A DNA stretch of 64,000 nucleotides from Antedon mediterranea (taxonomy: Eukaryota; Echinodermata; Crinoidea; Comatulida; Antedonidae): positions 2,939,001-3,003,000 of the forward strand of contig NC_092670.1 of the NCBI RefSeq assembly GCF_964355755.1, given 5' to 3'. Numbering within the stretch: the stretch's first letter is position 1; every line of letters begins with the position of its first letter. Under the pieces are notes generated by a model. The model was not told where the DNA came from. It did no database searches and saw nothing but the letters and a program-made list of their open reading frames with translations. Below, one piece after another: positions 37,977 to 49,385 of this stretch. The translations under genes and the position numbers were made by a program.

Positions 37977-39036
37977 CTCTCTTATGGTGCTCTTTTAACC
38001 ATCGTCACTGTCTTCTTGAGACTGTTGTGATTATGGAAATGAAGCCATTTAATGCTTTTGTTATCATCTGTACCTGGTGTAAGGTAACGCCCATTCAGGT
38101 TTGAATGATAGCAATCCTTGTACCACCAACCACCTTTCCATCTCTCAGCACAGTTACCACTCCACACATCATTGTCTATATCATACGTTGTAAATTGTTG
38201 ACCATTGTGCTCTGCCAAAGAATCACCTAAACAAACAAGATATTAGATCATCTTCAGTTTACTAATAAATCTTTAAATTAACATTCATTTTTAAATATTT
38301 GTTTTTCTTTGTGTTATAAAATAAAAGATATTTATATAAAAAGGAACAATAATAATATACAATATACCCTAAAATTCGTAATATATTTTATAATTAATTT
38401 AATTTTATCTGTAAAATTGTATGCAGGCCATAAATTAAATCATAGCACAATTATATAAATAGTTTTTTAAAAATGTATTTTAATATTTTTTTTATTAACT
38501 ATTCTTATATCATAGTTGCTTTATTTCAATATTTTGTTTTGTCAGAGTTATTATACTTTAACAATAAAAGCAATGCATTTAATAATGAAGAAAACACAAG
38601 TTATATGAAACTGTACTAGGGTATACACACACTATGATTTTTATTTTGAATTTTTAGACTTTATTTTGTGAACCAGATTTATCAACTTTGAAGTCGTAGT
38701 GGTCCCTAGTAGAGATGAGTCCATTTAGTGCACATATGTTACCATTGGTCTTAATATGATTTTTGTGTGAGACATACTTTGGTACATCTGAAAACCCAAT
38801 TCTTAAGTAATTCTGGTGATGCACTTTCAGGTCAGAGGTCAATGACCTATTTTTTTCAGGTAATTTTACCAATATCTTTATTTTGTGGAACAGTATTTGA
38901 TGAAATCAGTTCACTATAATATCTCTATGATGAAATGCATCAATTGTTTTGGAAAAATAGGTCACTTAATAACTTAATAACTTTAACATGCGTTGTTATA
39001 AGGTACAAGGAGTGTCATTCCCTGTGTTTTTCCACA

Positions 39037-39402
39037 GTAACACGCAAAGACAAATCCACCTCGGAAACTTATATCGGACTAACTGAAAATGATTTTAAAA
39101 CATGATACAGAAATCACACCTCATCATTCCGTAATTCACGTTCTAGAAACTCAACTGAACTCAGTAAACATATTTGGACACTCAAGGACAATAACACAGA
39201 CTATACAATCTCATGGCGCATCTTGACATCTACTAAAGCATATAGTAGCGCAAACAAAAAATGCAATCTCTGCCTCAAAGAGAAATTATTTATCATCCGC
39301 CACCCTGAATTATCGACATTAAACAAACGTAACGAACTTGTGTCCGCCTGCCGGCACAGAAAGAAAGCTGACATTCCAAAACATATCACCTGTAAATGCT
39401 AA
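39037..39402 (+). pseudogene. Penelope-like element C-terminus with GIY-YIG endonuclease
   Basis: One frame reads TRKDKSTSETYIGLTENDFK, a TGA at 39103, then YRNHTSSFRN, NSTELSKHIWTLKDNN, YTISWRIL, KKCNLCLKEKLFIIRH, LNKRNELVSACRHRKK and a final stop. The TYIGLTE core, the following RYxNH and the late CNLC-x4-E block are those of the GIY-YIG nuclease domain at the end of Penelope-like retroelements. The single internal stop, and the absence of a reverse transcriptase upstream, mark a dead 5'-truncated copy. Confidence 0.75.
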
Positions 39403-40259
39403 TTCTACAAGTAAATGCTAGGCTCGCGCTAACCGCTCGCCAATTCGCCAATGGCGACTGGAGTCTCCATTTGGCGAAAATAATTATTGCCTCGTTCGCC
39501 AAATTGGCGAAAATACATTTCCAAGCCTAGGCCTAGCCTGGTCGGCGTGACTTCTTATGGGAGCGAGAATTCGCCACACTTCGGTACTTTCTGACTCGGG
39601 TACACTTTTTACCACAACAGCATTTTATGTGACGACGTCACGATCGCCGTGTTCATTTTTTTAGTTCTGTTTAAACATGCGCAGAGCGTGCCTCGATGAC
39701 GTTTTAATGACACACAGTTAATGTGATTGGTTCGTGGCCGGTCGTCGTCGACGTGATGATGAGCGAATAAAATAAAGGGAAGTCCCTATTCTTCGACGTA
39801 GAAAATGAACTTCGAGAAGAAAATGTAAACAGAAACATGTGGACGAATACTTCCGTAAACGAGGCTGTTCTGTTATTTAAAAAGGGGAATTTTAAATTTA
39901 ACAAAGTAATTACCTCAATAGTATAATGTTAACATGTTTAATTTTATTTCCCTTTCGATTATTCTAACCGAAAGTTGCGCTTTAAATTGAATAGCTAAGA
40001 AACAACGTATACTAAAACGGCAACCCTGGCCAAAGCGCGTTTCGGCCGCCTACATAGAATGGGTTACGGCCGCTGCATAGCAAATTCAAAGCTTCTTAAA
40101 TTTCTGTGGTACATTTCTTCCTAACGTACTTGTTTTATATAATAGATTGATAAATATTCCACTTATTAAATAATTTAATAAGTCGGTAAAATTGACGTTT
40201 CGAAGCAAGTATTCCATGATGAGAGGCGACATTTTTCGACATGCCTCGTGTGCGGCGAA

Positions 40260-40567
40260 CAGTGTGGCCAGCGACAGAAATTATGCTAGGTGGCAGCACA
40301 AAATTATGCCAGACACAATTAAGGCTAAAAGTGCACCAAAACAGTGAATAAGAGGGCGGTTTATGTGTATGTTTTATGTACCACAAAGGTGGGAAGCCAA
40401 AAAAAAAAAAAAAAAAAAAAAAAGCTTTTCGGGTTTTCAGCCAAATTATGCTAGATTGTGTACAAATTATGCCAGATTTTTTCGCAATTATGCCAGATAA
40501 TATGCTAAATCGTGGTGAATATGTTGTAATGCTAGACGGCATAATTATGCCAGATTTGGCCACTATG
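40260..40567. mobile_element. hAT-type MITE with ATTATGCC subrepeats, copy 1
   Basis: Ends CAGTGTGGCC and GGCCACTATG are imperfect inverted repeats, flanked by a perfect 8-bp duplication GCGGCGAA (40252-40259 and 40568-40575). The 308-bp interior contains an A-run of about 24 and many AATTATGCCAGAT or AATTATGCTAG words. The 8-bp duplication and CA ends indicate hAT. Confidence 0.85.
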
Positions 40568-40575
40568 GCGGCGAA

Positions 40576-42611
40576 TACTAGTTCAGAAAATGGAACAGTC
40601 CACTGTGCGGGGCTTATCCAATCATTAATTAACGCGCTAATACCTAGGCGACGGTAATTTAGTAATAAGCGGAGAACTGAATCCCCCGTAAGGAAAATGG
40701 TAAACACTGATATTTATGGTAGGGATTATTTTTTTCAGTGGTTGGTCTTGTTGGCTTCTTCGCACCAGGTCCACGCAAAGTCAAATAAAACGATGTGGTT
40801 TATCAAACAGAAATATAAATTAGCTTTAATTCATTACTAAATTAGCCAGATTTTGATAATGAGAAAGGCTAAAAAATTGTTATCGTTAAAATTGACATAT
40901 GAGGCGGATGTACATAATAATAATAACCGATTTACATATCAAAATAAAGAGTATTTAAAGCCTGATAACATGCAACAAAAATTACTCCACCACCTATTAT
41001 GGACCTCGTGCGATCGGGTGCGAAATGGGTAGGTGTTTTCCAAAGTTATTTTTAGCGCGCAGATTTCGGCTCGCCGGCTTTTGTACCTCATTTTTAACTC
41101 GTGTTTTCTATTAAAATATTTAATAAACATAGATTAAAAATATATAAAAATAATCCCTTAAACAAGATCTTTCCAGGCATATAATTTTTATTCTCATGGG
41201 TACATAAGAAATAGTATATTTTTAACTTCAAAGACACGTCACTTTTTGAAATTTCACGAACGTGTTAAAATCGCGGTAACGAAAATCAGCTTCATTGGGA
41301 TAAATGTCTTAATGCTGTTTGTGATTTAGGCTAATTTCACTACAAGCATGTGTATGCAAGTTTGGTGTAATGGTTATGTAACAAGCCTTTCAATTAAAGC
41401 CCCATTCCCTACGTTTTTTAGATCTAATTTAAGATCACAAACTATATTTAATGTAAAAATAATACTATATGGTCCTATTGCGATAACTTTTTTCGTCTTT
41501 AAACGGTTAAAAATGTGAAAAATAAGTCGATTCTAATAATTATAGCGGCCCGCTATAAATCCCAAAATGCATTGCGCGTGGATTGATATTTTTGTTTTTC
41601 ACCTGTAATTCGCCCACTTTTCGATCGATCGTGAGGCCAAAACAAATGGAAGACTCCTAAATTTTCAGCGAAAATACCAGGTTTTCCCCAATTTGTATCA
41701 ATGGAGTCTGGCAAAAATAGAAAGACAATTAATGCAGCAACTATACGTCAGGCTAGGTATATAGCTCGCGTACGATGTTCGTACGTTACCGATGTTTACC
41801 AGCTAGGCCTACAAAACTAAGCCTAGCTAGGCTAGGCCTAAGACCGTCCACGAGAGGTCGATCGCCGCGAGCTACTTAGGTAGTGCATTGTTTCTCACTT
41901 TTTATCATAATTTACCATAAAACGTACATTTAAGACAAGGAATGACATGGTTTAATGTTTTTAAAGTGATATATATGTATTATTTTCCAAAAAACGTCCA
42001 AAATTGCAGGGAAGGGGTCTTTAACAATAGCTTCAGATGACTAACAATAGAACAGCAACGCGAAAATCAAACAAGTGAATTTGAAAAGAAAGAAGTTGTT
42101 TAAACTACTCGCATAAAAAAAGATGGTGATTAAATCAAATTATGTTTTAAAATTACAAATCACAAATTATAACTCTTGCCTCTTGTACAAAAATGAAGTT
42201 TTTTGGACAAGTAGTTTTTGAGTAAATGCAATTTCAGTTTACTTGTTACTCGCCGGCTTTTGAAAAATTCTGTCCTATCTTTTAACACCACTAGCAGGTC
42301 TGAAAAGTATACTAAAAAGTGGTCCAGAATTGGAACCATGGTCTCAAATGGTCCCAAAATTTAATGGAATGGACCACATATCTATCTGTATATTCATTTT
42401 GGTAAAGATCTTGTATTTACTTTTTGAGTAATTCTGGTAACAAACAGACAAACAAACACACGCCTCCTTGGCGGAGGTAAATAAGTAAATGTAGTTACTG
42501 CAGTAAATGCTCAAATGTCCTTTGACCTTGTGAGTTGTTCCATTACAGAATAGATAAGTTATACCATGAGTGCATTTGTTTTGAATTAATAATTTAGGTA
42601 TCTTGATATTA
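40576..42611. other. lectin B intron, no gene recognised
   Basis: AT-rich sequence between the MITE and the Tigger element. It contains a TAGGCCTA-rich patch at about 41800-41850. No exon with a recognisable domain was found on either strand. Confidence 0.5.
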
Positions 42612-43344
42612 CAGTCAACTCTCCCTAGGGCGGGCATATATTTTCCGGTTTTTCGAAATTCCGGTTTCCTGAAAACATATTTTTGAAGTTATCACGTTGT
42701 CACTGAAAATGCTTGAATCACCGGTCCGAATGCTGCCCGGTACGCGGTCTAGCGTAGGGAGGGGAGGCCTAGGCTAGGCTATGATTATGTCATGCTACTG
42801 TAGTTTGAATTAAATAAATACTGATAGGCCTAGGCCTACTTTATTAATATTAAGCTAATTTAATTTACCTTTTTTAAAAGTTACATTATGTACCAATAAA
42901 ACATGTTACAGTAGTAAATTATTGTTTCTCAATGTGTTTTTTACGTACATACGGTGAACATAATTTCGGTCTGTTTATTGTTTTTCGCGAGCTAGGTAGC
43001 AGCAGCAGTGTGGCCAGCGAGCGAAATGAAATTATGCTAGGCACAATTAAGGCTAAAAGTGCACCAAAATAGTGAATAAGAGGGCGGTTTATGTGTATGT
43101 TGTATGTACCACAAAGGTGGAAAGCAAAAAAAAAAAAAAAAAAAAAAAGATCTTCGGGTTTTCAGCCAAATTATGCTAGATTGTGTACAAATTATGCCAG
43201 ATTTTTTCGCAATTATGCCAGATAATATGCTAAATCGTGGTAGATAATATGCTAACTCGTGGTGAATATGTTGTATCTTTGCGTTTTTCAAATTATGCCA
43301 GATTATGCCAGATTTCCTAAAATTATGCCTAGCATAATCAGTGT

Positions 43345-44251
43345 CACCAATTTTGTTGATCTCGTGTACCATCTCTACCGATTCCAATTCAAAGAATTCA
43401 AACGCTTCTCCTTCATCATCAGGGTGTGTAATTTCTTTGATTGAGTGTGCTGCTCCTCTTCCTTTTCTGGCTATGTATCGTTTATCTTTACTTGTTCCTT
43501 GACCGGTCTGTGTTCTCATGGGTTGACTGCTTCTGCACTTCACAGCAAAGTGATTTGGTTTGTTGCATTTTTTACAAGTTTTCCCGAATGCCGGGCAGTT
43601 TCTAGGTGTGTGTGTTCTCCCACACTGACGGCAATCAGTCACAGTCTTCTGCTGTTGCTTTAAAATTTCAATTGTTTTCTCTGTGGACTGGTTTGTAGCA
43701 CCCAATGTCTTTGTGTGCGTTTCACTCAGTTCGGCAGCTTGGCAATACGTGGTTGCCTTTTCAAGTGTTAGTTTAGTATTTTTCAGAAGTCCTTTTCTGA
43801 CTGTGTTATCTCTAATTCCAATGACTATTTGGTCTTTGATGAGGCTGTCGTTAAGCTCACCAAATTCACATTGTCGTGCTTTTGTCTTTAGATCTGTCAG
43901 GAAGTCATTGAATTGTTCTTTCTCGCCTTGTTTTCTAGTGAAGAACTTATATCTGTCATATGTTACGTTTTTTAATGGTTGACAGCGCTCCCTAAATTTG
44001 TTTAACACTGGCTCTAACCTGTTTTTATCTGCTTCATCTGTGAACGTGAATGAATTATATGTGGCTAGACTGTCTTCTCCCACACAGTTCATGAGTATTG
44101 CGACCTTCACGTTGTCCGGCTTATCATTTAGGCCCCCTGCAGCTGTCAGATATATGGTAAAGCTTTGTTCGAACTTTTTCCAATTTTCCGCTATTTCAGA
44201 GTTCAACTTTAGTGGTCCTGGAGGTCTAATGCTTCCATACATTCGATCCAT
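43345..44251 (-). pseudogene. retrotransposon gag, 3'-truncated
   Basis: About 300 residues from MDRMYGSIRPPGPLKL. It has an N-terminal gag core (NWKKFEQSFTIYLTA, CVGEDSLATYNSF) and two zinc-knuckle-like motifs, CRQCGRTHTPRNC and CKKCNKPNHFAVKC (C-x2-C-x4-H-x4-C in the second). The frame stays open to 43037, but the last 100 residues (from about HNFRKSG onward, including a poly-F run) come from MITE sequence and are not gag. Gag packages element RNA; without pol this copy cannot move alone. Confidence 0.75.
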
Positions 44252-44309
44252 TTTTGCGGATGTCTATTTTGGGGTTCGATTTTATCCGATTATTTCTGAC
44301 ACCATGTGA

Positions 44310-44899
44310 TGTTTAATAATGACAGGAGCCATGTTTGTGTACGACTGTTTTTTATTATCCCTATAGAGGGCGACAACATCATATGTTGGAGTATGTAGTT
44401 ATTGTTAACATACATTACAGTCACTACTGGGGCTGAAAGGTGAAGAACATTTGGAAAAATAGGGTTGCTACGACGATGCAAATGGAACATAATTTGAAAT
44501 ATGGAAAACAAATTCTCCTAGAAGAAATTCTTTTTAAAATTAGAGCTTCTAATTAGTTACTGGAAATTGCCATTTCAAGGGTTGGGGTAGGGGTGCGGCC
44601 ACTTATAATTATGAACTGAAACAACAAAACCCCTTTCATAATGTTTTCGTTCAATTGTCTCTATATCTGGGGATCCAATAACCTGCATGGTCTCTGAAAT
44701 AGAGCAACATAATTGGCCAATAGCTAGCCTCTTCGGATTTGTTGTGCTGCCTATTTCGAGCAGCCTTCCTATCCGAAGAGTCTATTTAAGTCCGAAACAA
44801 AAGGATGGAAGAACTATTGTACGGAAAACCCGAACAGATCTGTTTTGTACGATATGATATTGTGTAAGGTGATGATATGTATTAAATTGCAAGATTAAC
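44310..44899 (-). repeat. LTR of the truncated Ty3-like element
   Basis: On the minus strand it begins TGTTAATCTTGC and ends ATTATTAAACA, the TG...CA form, about 590 bp. The ending is followed by the primer-binding-like TGGTGTCAGAA. No second LTR is present for comparison, so the outer border is provisional. Confidence 0.55.
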
Positions 44900-47800
44900 A
44901 AAATATTTTATTTTTGTTCTGTGGTATATTATTTTTTTGGTTGTTCAAAAAACACAAAATTATGCCAGATTATGCTAAAAACGGCTAAATAATGCCGCGG
45001 CATTATGCCAGATGCCGTGGGCCTCTAAATAATGCCAAAAAGCATAATAATGCCAGAAATGGCAACTATGAGCAGCAGCATGTGTGATAAAAATAGGAGA
45101 GCGTGGATTTGATTGATGCGCATGTGCAGAGGTGTCATAATCAAATAAAAACGCCCACACCTAGACCACATGTTTTTTAAGCTCCTTTATTTTGACGTAA
45201 TTTGATAGCAAAGATGAAAATTGATTAAGTAAACGAGCCAAGCAATAATGACACAATAATTAATTGGTAACATTTCAAAGTTTATTAACACTATAAAATT
45301 AAAATTAACAAATTATGGCAGACATTTACATTTTATCAGATTTTAAACTAATCATCTAAAGATGCCTGTTTGGAGTTTCTGCGTTTAATTAAAATTTCTT
45401 TCTCCATAATTTCCGTTAATTCCTGAAGTTGTTGATCGATAATTTCAAAATGATGTGCCTTTGAACGAACACCGTTCCTAATTTGACCAATCATAGATAA
45501 CATTTCGCTAAAAGATAAAGTTCTAAAATCATCAGTGTTTTCATCCTCTTCGCCTTCTGGTTCATCATCAGCAATCACTGGTTCCTTGTCACCATTATAG
45601 ATCCTGATTAGTTCATGTTCCCATTCATCGCTAATTTCTTCTACCGGAATTAAATTATCAATGTTTATGTATGTTTCTACGTCTAAATTGGTGTCTATCT
45701 CTCTAACCAATTCTCGAATCTCTCCTTCCACCATGTCAACATTATTGTCGTCAATCTGGGTATTGTTCAAACAGTTAAATCCACAACGGTTAAAGCATTT
45801 AATTATTGTAGTCTCTGATGTCTCTCTCCATGATGTTGCTGTCCAGTTTACTGCATCCAGAACGTTAGTTTGTTTTGTGATGTCGCTTGCTGATTGTGCA
45901 TCATCAACTTAAATTCGCTAAAACACTCCGCAACAACTTTGCTCTGTAGCGACTTTTAAACGCTTTAATTATTCCTTGGTCAAGCGGTTGTAAAACAGAC
46001 GTTGTGTTTGGTGGTAGGAACGCAAGCTTGATGTTGCTCTTCTCTAATCCAACATGAGAAGAGGCGTTATCAAGAAATAATAAAATATTTCTACCCTGAA
46101 ACATCATTTGATTGTTTAAGTCCGTCAAATAATCATCAAACAACGCACCAGTCATCCAGGCTTTTCTGTTAGCTTTCCACACTACGGGAAGTCGATATTT
46201 CTTTATGGTTTTAAAGCATCTTGGGTTTTCAGCACGTCCGATAATCATTGGTTTAAGCTGAAAAAATAAATAACGAACATGATTAAAAAATACAGAAAAA
46301 ACAACATTTGAAGAGGAAACAAGATCTTTTTATTGATGCTTTTTATTTAAGATATTTAAAAACGGATGGTGCTGCTGTTTTCAAAGGTTTCATATGGACA
46401 GACGAAAATAACAAAATCTTATGATGTACAAAAAATAAATAACATGGCTCTAAAATCTGACAAAAATTACATGAAAAACAATAAAGAAAAAAAACAACGC
46501 ATAACGATGCGCACATGACTGATTGCATGATGTGATGCGGATAGACAAAATAAATGATTAAAAATAAAACGAAAAACGTACCTTATACTGCTCATACTGC
46601 ATGTGAACATCACTGTTAGTCTTTCTTTAGAAGATTTCACTCCTTTAACGTCATCATGCTTTTCAGCTAGTGTAATGCACAGAAAAACAGACCAGTTTCA
46701 TCACAGTTAAAAATGTCCTTTGGTTCATAACCAACGCAAAGTTCGGAAATCTGTTCTTTCCACTGTGTTACAACTTCCTGATTAACATCCTCTTTTTCTC
46801 CGCAGATAACCAATTGTTTTATGTCGTGTCTCCTTTTCCATTTGGTTAACCATCCATCAGATGCTTTGAAGTCCACAAGGTTCAATTCCTCTGCAAATTG
46901 CTCTGCCTTTGCCTTTATTAAGGGTCCACTAATGGGGATATGTTTATCCCTGGGTGTCACGAAACCTAAGACCACGAAAGCTAAGACCCCCAAGACCTAA
47001 GATCACGAAAGCTAAGACCCAAGACCAAAGATTACAAATATTTATCTTTCGCACCTGCCTTGTATTTTAACTCCCAACATTTATTCTGAATACCACACCT
47101 TAGAATTGGCACTTTTATGAAAAAGAATCACATAAAAAGTAACAAATACATTTTTAAATTGATGATTTTACAGACGTTTTTCTCGCACACAAACTGTTTG
47201 CGAATTTCGCATGACTAGCCTACAGTACAGCAGCAGTTGTAGGCCTACCATGTTCAATGTTTTTGTTTCTATGGAACGTCAAAAGAGCAAAAATTATATA
47301 GAGGGCTGAAAACTCTGTGGAGTCCATCTACAGTGTGGATGGAACAATGTAAAATTAAAATTGTAATGATAATAGTATAATCATGCAAGTACGAAGAAAT
47401 AAATACTGGCAAATAAATTTTAATTTTAAAATCATGATTTGTTTCGTTTTCTTTCTGTTTTTATACTTGTACTATTATTGTTGCTCTTTTGGCGCTCCAT
47501 AGAAACAAAAACATTGAGCATGGACGGAGCTCGAGGAGTTACAGTATACAAAGAAACATGTCTGTAAAATCATCAATTTAAAGGATTTATTTATTTGTTT
47601 TTATGTGTTTCTCCGTCTGAAAGTACTTATAAATCCTAATTTAAAGTGTGGTATTCAGGATAAAGTCAAAAAATTTGGAGTCAAAATACAAGAAAGGCAG
47701 GTGCGTAAGAAAAACATCCTCTGAACCAACACAATGGAGTAAATATATACCAACAAACAACCCGTCAAGTTTGTTTGTTGTAAAGAAAAAAATATACATT

Positions 47801-47902
47801 TACTCAACGGGCGAAAATAATGTGAGTTTATCTATGTTTTGCGGTAGTATTTAATTATATTTATGGTAATAAATGAAACCTACTGTGTTTAAAATTATGT
47901 AT

Positions 47903-48006
47903 GGATAAACAAGTATTGTTTTTAAGCTGTAGTATATCTTAGTATTTGTAATCTTAGGTGTTGGGTCTTAGCTTTCGTGATCTTAGGTCTTAGGGGGTCT
48001 TAGCTT
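47903..48006. repeat. 104-bp direct repeat flanking the LINE, left copy
   Basis: From GGATAAACAAGTATTG to GGGGGTCTTAGCTT, matching 52894-52997 base for base except three substitutions. The LINE lies exactly between the two copies, so this is read as an unusually long target-site duplication. Confidence 0.8.
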
Positions 48007-48052
48007 GATGATATGCTGTGATTCAACGAGAGTAGACGTGTTTGAAGGAGCT

Positions 48053-48512
48053 CTCGCTAGCCATACTAGCCAAACCGGCGTTTCAACTAACTGTAACACA
48101 CCAAGCTGAACATACTTCATATTTCCCGCTGCAGATCAAATCACAGCGGCACACCTTAAGCCTAGACTCTGACTTTTTTTTTTCTTGGATCAATTTCGTA
48201 CGGATTACCTATCAATAATCATCATTACTTTACACAGTTGAATTTATTTGTGCGTTTACATGGACTATATACCAACACTTTGCCGAGGAAAGTAAGCTAT
48301 CGCTAGCCAAGCTAAACCAGCGATTAAAACACGCCAAGCTGAACAACTCATATTTCCCGCTGAGGGTAAGCTCATAACGGCACAACTTAAACATACCTCT
48401 GTCTATTTAGTATAATCTAGAACGGATTACCCATTAATAATCATCATTGATTTACACAGTTGAATTTGTGTGTAGTTATTTATGGACAATACCCCCATTT
48501 TACTGAGGAATG
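48053..48512 (+). promoter_or_regulatory. LINE 5' UTR: two tandem monomers of about 210-245 bp
   Basis: Monomer 1 (about 48053-48297) and monomer 2 (about 48301-48512) share CGCTAGCCA, CACGCCAAGCTGAAC-like, CATATTTCCCGCTG, CGGATTACC, AATAATCATCATT and TTTACACAGTTGAATTTGTG-like blocks in the same order. Tandem 5' monomers act as promoters in some LINEs such as mouse L1; a promoter role here is inferred. Confidence 0.7.
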
Positions 48513-48542
48513 TTTCATAAAATAGTGAATGGTCTATAGCAG

Positions 48543-49385
48543 ATGGCTATTAACAATTGGAATACCCAAGACTACTATAAAATGATTGTCAGTATAATTA
48601 TAAATACCATTGTTCTCGTACCAATTGCATTCAAGCTACTTATTATAGCCGGCGATATAGAAACAAATCCGGGTCCTATAGAAACCAGACAAACAACAAT
48701 TAAAGAATCAATGGGAATGGAACCTTCATTGAAAGATGTTTTGAAACAACTTAACGATATGAATACAGTTTTAAACGATAAAATGGATAGGATAGCTTCT
48801 GATTTCGCTTCAATTAAAGGAGATATGTCGAAAGGATTTGACAGGCTAACTAAAAAAATAACTGATTTGGAAGAAGAAAATATAAGACTAAAAAACACAA
48901 ACAAAGTTATAACTACACAACTAGATAAACTAGAAGCTGAAAGTCGTCGTAATAACATCATTATTTATGATATCCCTGAAGATGATAGAAATGAAACGTG
49001 GCTTGACTGCGAACGAAAGGTAAAGGATTATATAACAACAAATTTAGAAATCGAAGAGGTCGCTTTCGAGAGAGCGCATAGATTGCACAGCAAAAGTAAC
49101 CCACGACCAATCATAGCAAAACTTACTAGCTACAAACAAAAAGATGAAATAATGTCCAAAAATAGAGCACTCAAAAGGAAAATGACTGGAAATAAATCAA
49201 AAATTAACATGGGTGAAGATTATACTTTCAGAGTCCGTAAAATTAGAAAAGGCCTACAACCAAGGATACAACAAGCAATCAAAAACAACGATCGTTTTCG
49301 GCTCAGATATGATAAGCTGTTTATAGGCGACGAAGTATATACATTCAACGTAGAAGACAACAAAATCATAAACCTCACAAAATAG
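48543..49385 (+). CDS. LINE ORF1: 2A leader, coiled coil, L1-like RNA-binding protein
   Basis: 280 residues from ATG at 48543. Residues 14-36 are hydrophobic (MIVSIIINTIVLVPIAFKLL). Residues 37-45 are GDIETNPGP, the canonical D-x-E-x-N-P-G-P 2A motif, so the ribosome should skip between Gly44 and Pro45 and release a 44-residue leader. Residues about 55-138 form a heptad-rich coiled coil (LKDVLKQLNDMN to LDKLEAESRRNN). RRNNIIIYDIPED then opens an RRM-like domain, with ERAHRLHS, PIIAKL and a basic C-terminal domain like L1 ORF1p. Such proteins trimerise and coat element RNA. The frame ends at UAG (49383-49385) and ORF2 continues in the same frame. Confidence 0.9.
   Translation: MAINNWNTQDYYKMIVSIIINTIVLVPIAFKLLIIAGDIETNPGPIETRQTTIKESMGMEPSLKDVLKQLNDMNTVLNDKMDRIASDFASIKGDMSKGFDRLTKKITDLEEENIRLKNTNKVITTQLDKLEAESRRNNIIIYDIPEDDRNETWLDCERKVKDYITTNLEIEEVAFERAHRLHSKSNPRPIIAKLTSYKQKDEIMSKNRALKRKMTGNKSKINMGEDYTFRVRKIRKGLQPRIQQAIKNNDRFRLRYDKLFIGDEVYTFNVEDNKIINLTK
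48654..48677 (+). other. 2A ribosome-skipping site in ORF1
   Basis: Encodes DIETNPGP, matching the 2A consensus at every fixed position, preceded by a hydrophobic stretch as in active 2A peptides. 2A sequences are established in several non-LTR retrotransposons, including sea urchin elements. Activity of this copy is inferred. Confidence 0.85.
49383..49385 (+). other. in-frame UAG between ORF1 and ORF2 (candidate readthrough site)
   Basis: ORF1 (start 48543) and ORF2 are in the same frame with only this TAG between them; the next stop is at 52815. The following codons are GGT TTT GGC CGT GGT CCT. No ATG occurs in frame until after the first endonuclease motifs (about 49650). Readthrough would yield an ORF1-ORF2 fusion, as UAG readthrough does for gag-pol of murine leukaemia virus. 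Alternatives: non-AUG initiation, termination-reinitiation, or a point mutation. Confidence 0.75.

Larger units (their letters stand above)
43345..44899 (-). mobile_element. truncated Ty3-like LTR retrotransposon (LTR plus gag)
   Basis: On the minus strand: a putative 5' LTR (44899-44310), a short leader with a primer-binding-like TGGTGTCAGAAATAATCGG at about 44287-44305, then gag. The element stops inside the 3' part of gag near 43345, where ATTATGCC sequence of the host MITE begins. Protease, RT, integrase and the 3' LTR are absent. Confidence 0.7.
43006..45070. mobile_element. hAT-type MITE copy 2, split by an LTR element
   Basis: Starts CAGTGTGGCCAGCGA like copy 1 and ends GGCAACTATG, flanked by AGCAGCAG (42998-43005, 45071-45078), an 8-bp duplication. 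The first 240 bp match copy 1 closely, including GGGCGGTTTATGTGTATG and an A-run. The LTR-retrotransposon piece at about 43345-44899 sits inside it. Confidence 0.75.

Noticed and set aside
40135-40707. 190-codon minus-strand open frame with a poly-F run
   Set aside because: It runs across the hAT-type MITE and its A-run. The poly-F is simply the T side of that run, and a similar tail appears on the gag frame at 43037.
43259-44309. Several plus-strand frames opposite the gag region
   Set aside because: They are shadows of the minus-strand gag, which has clear zinc knuckles.
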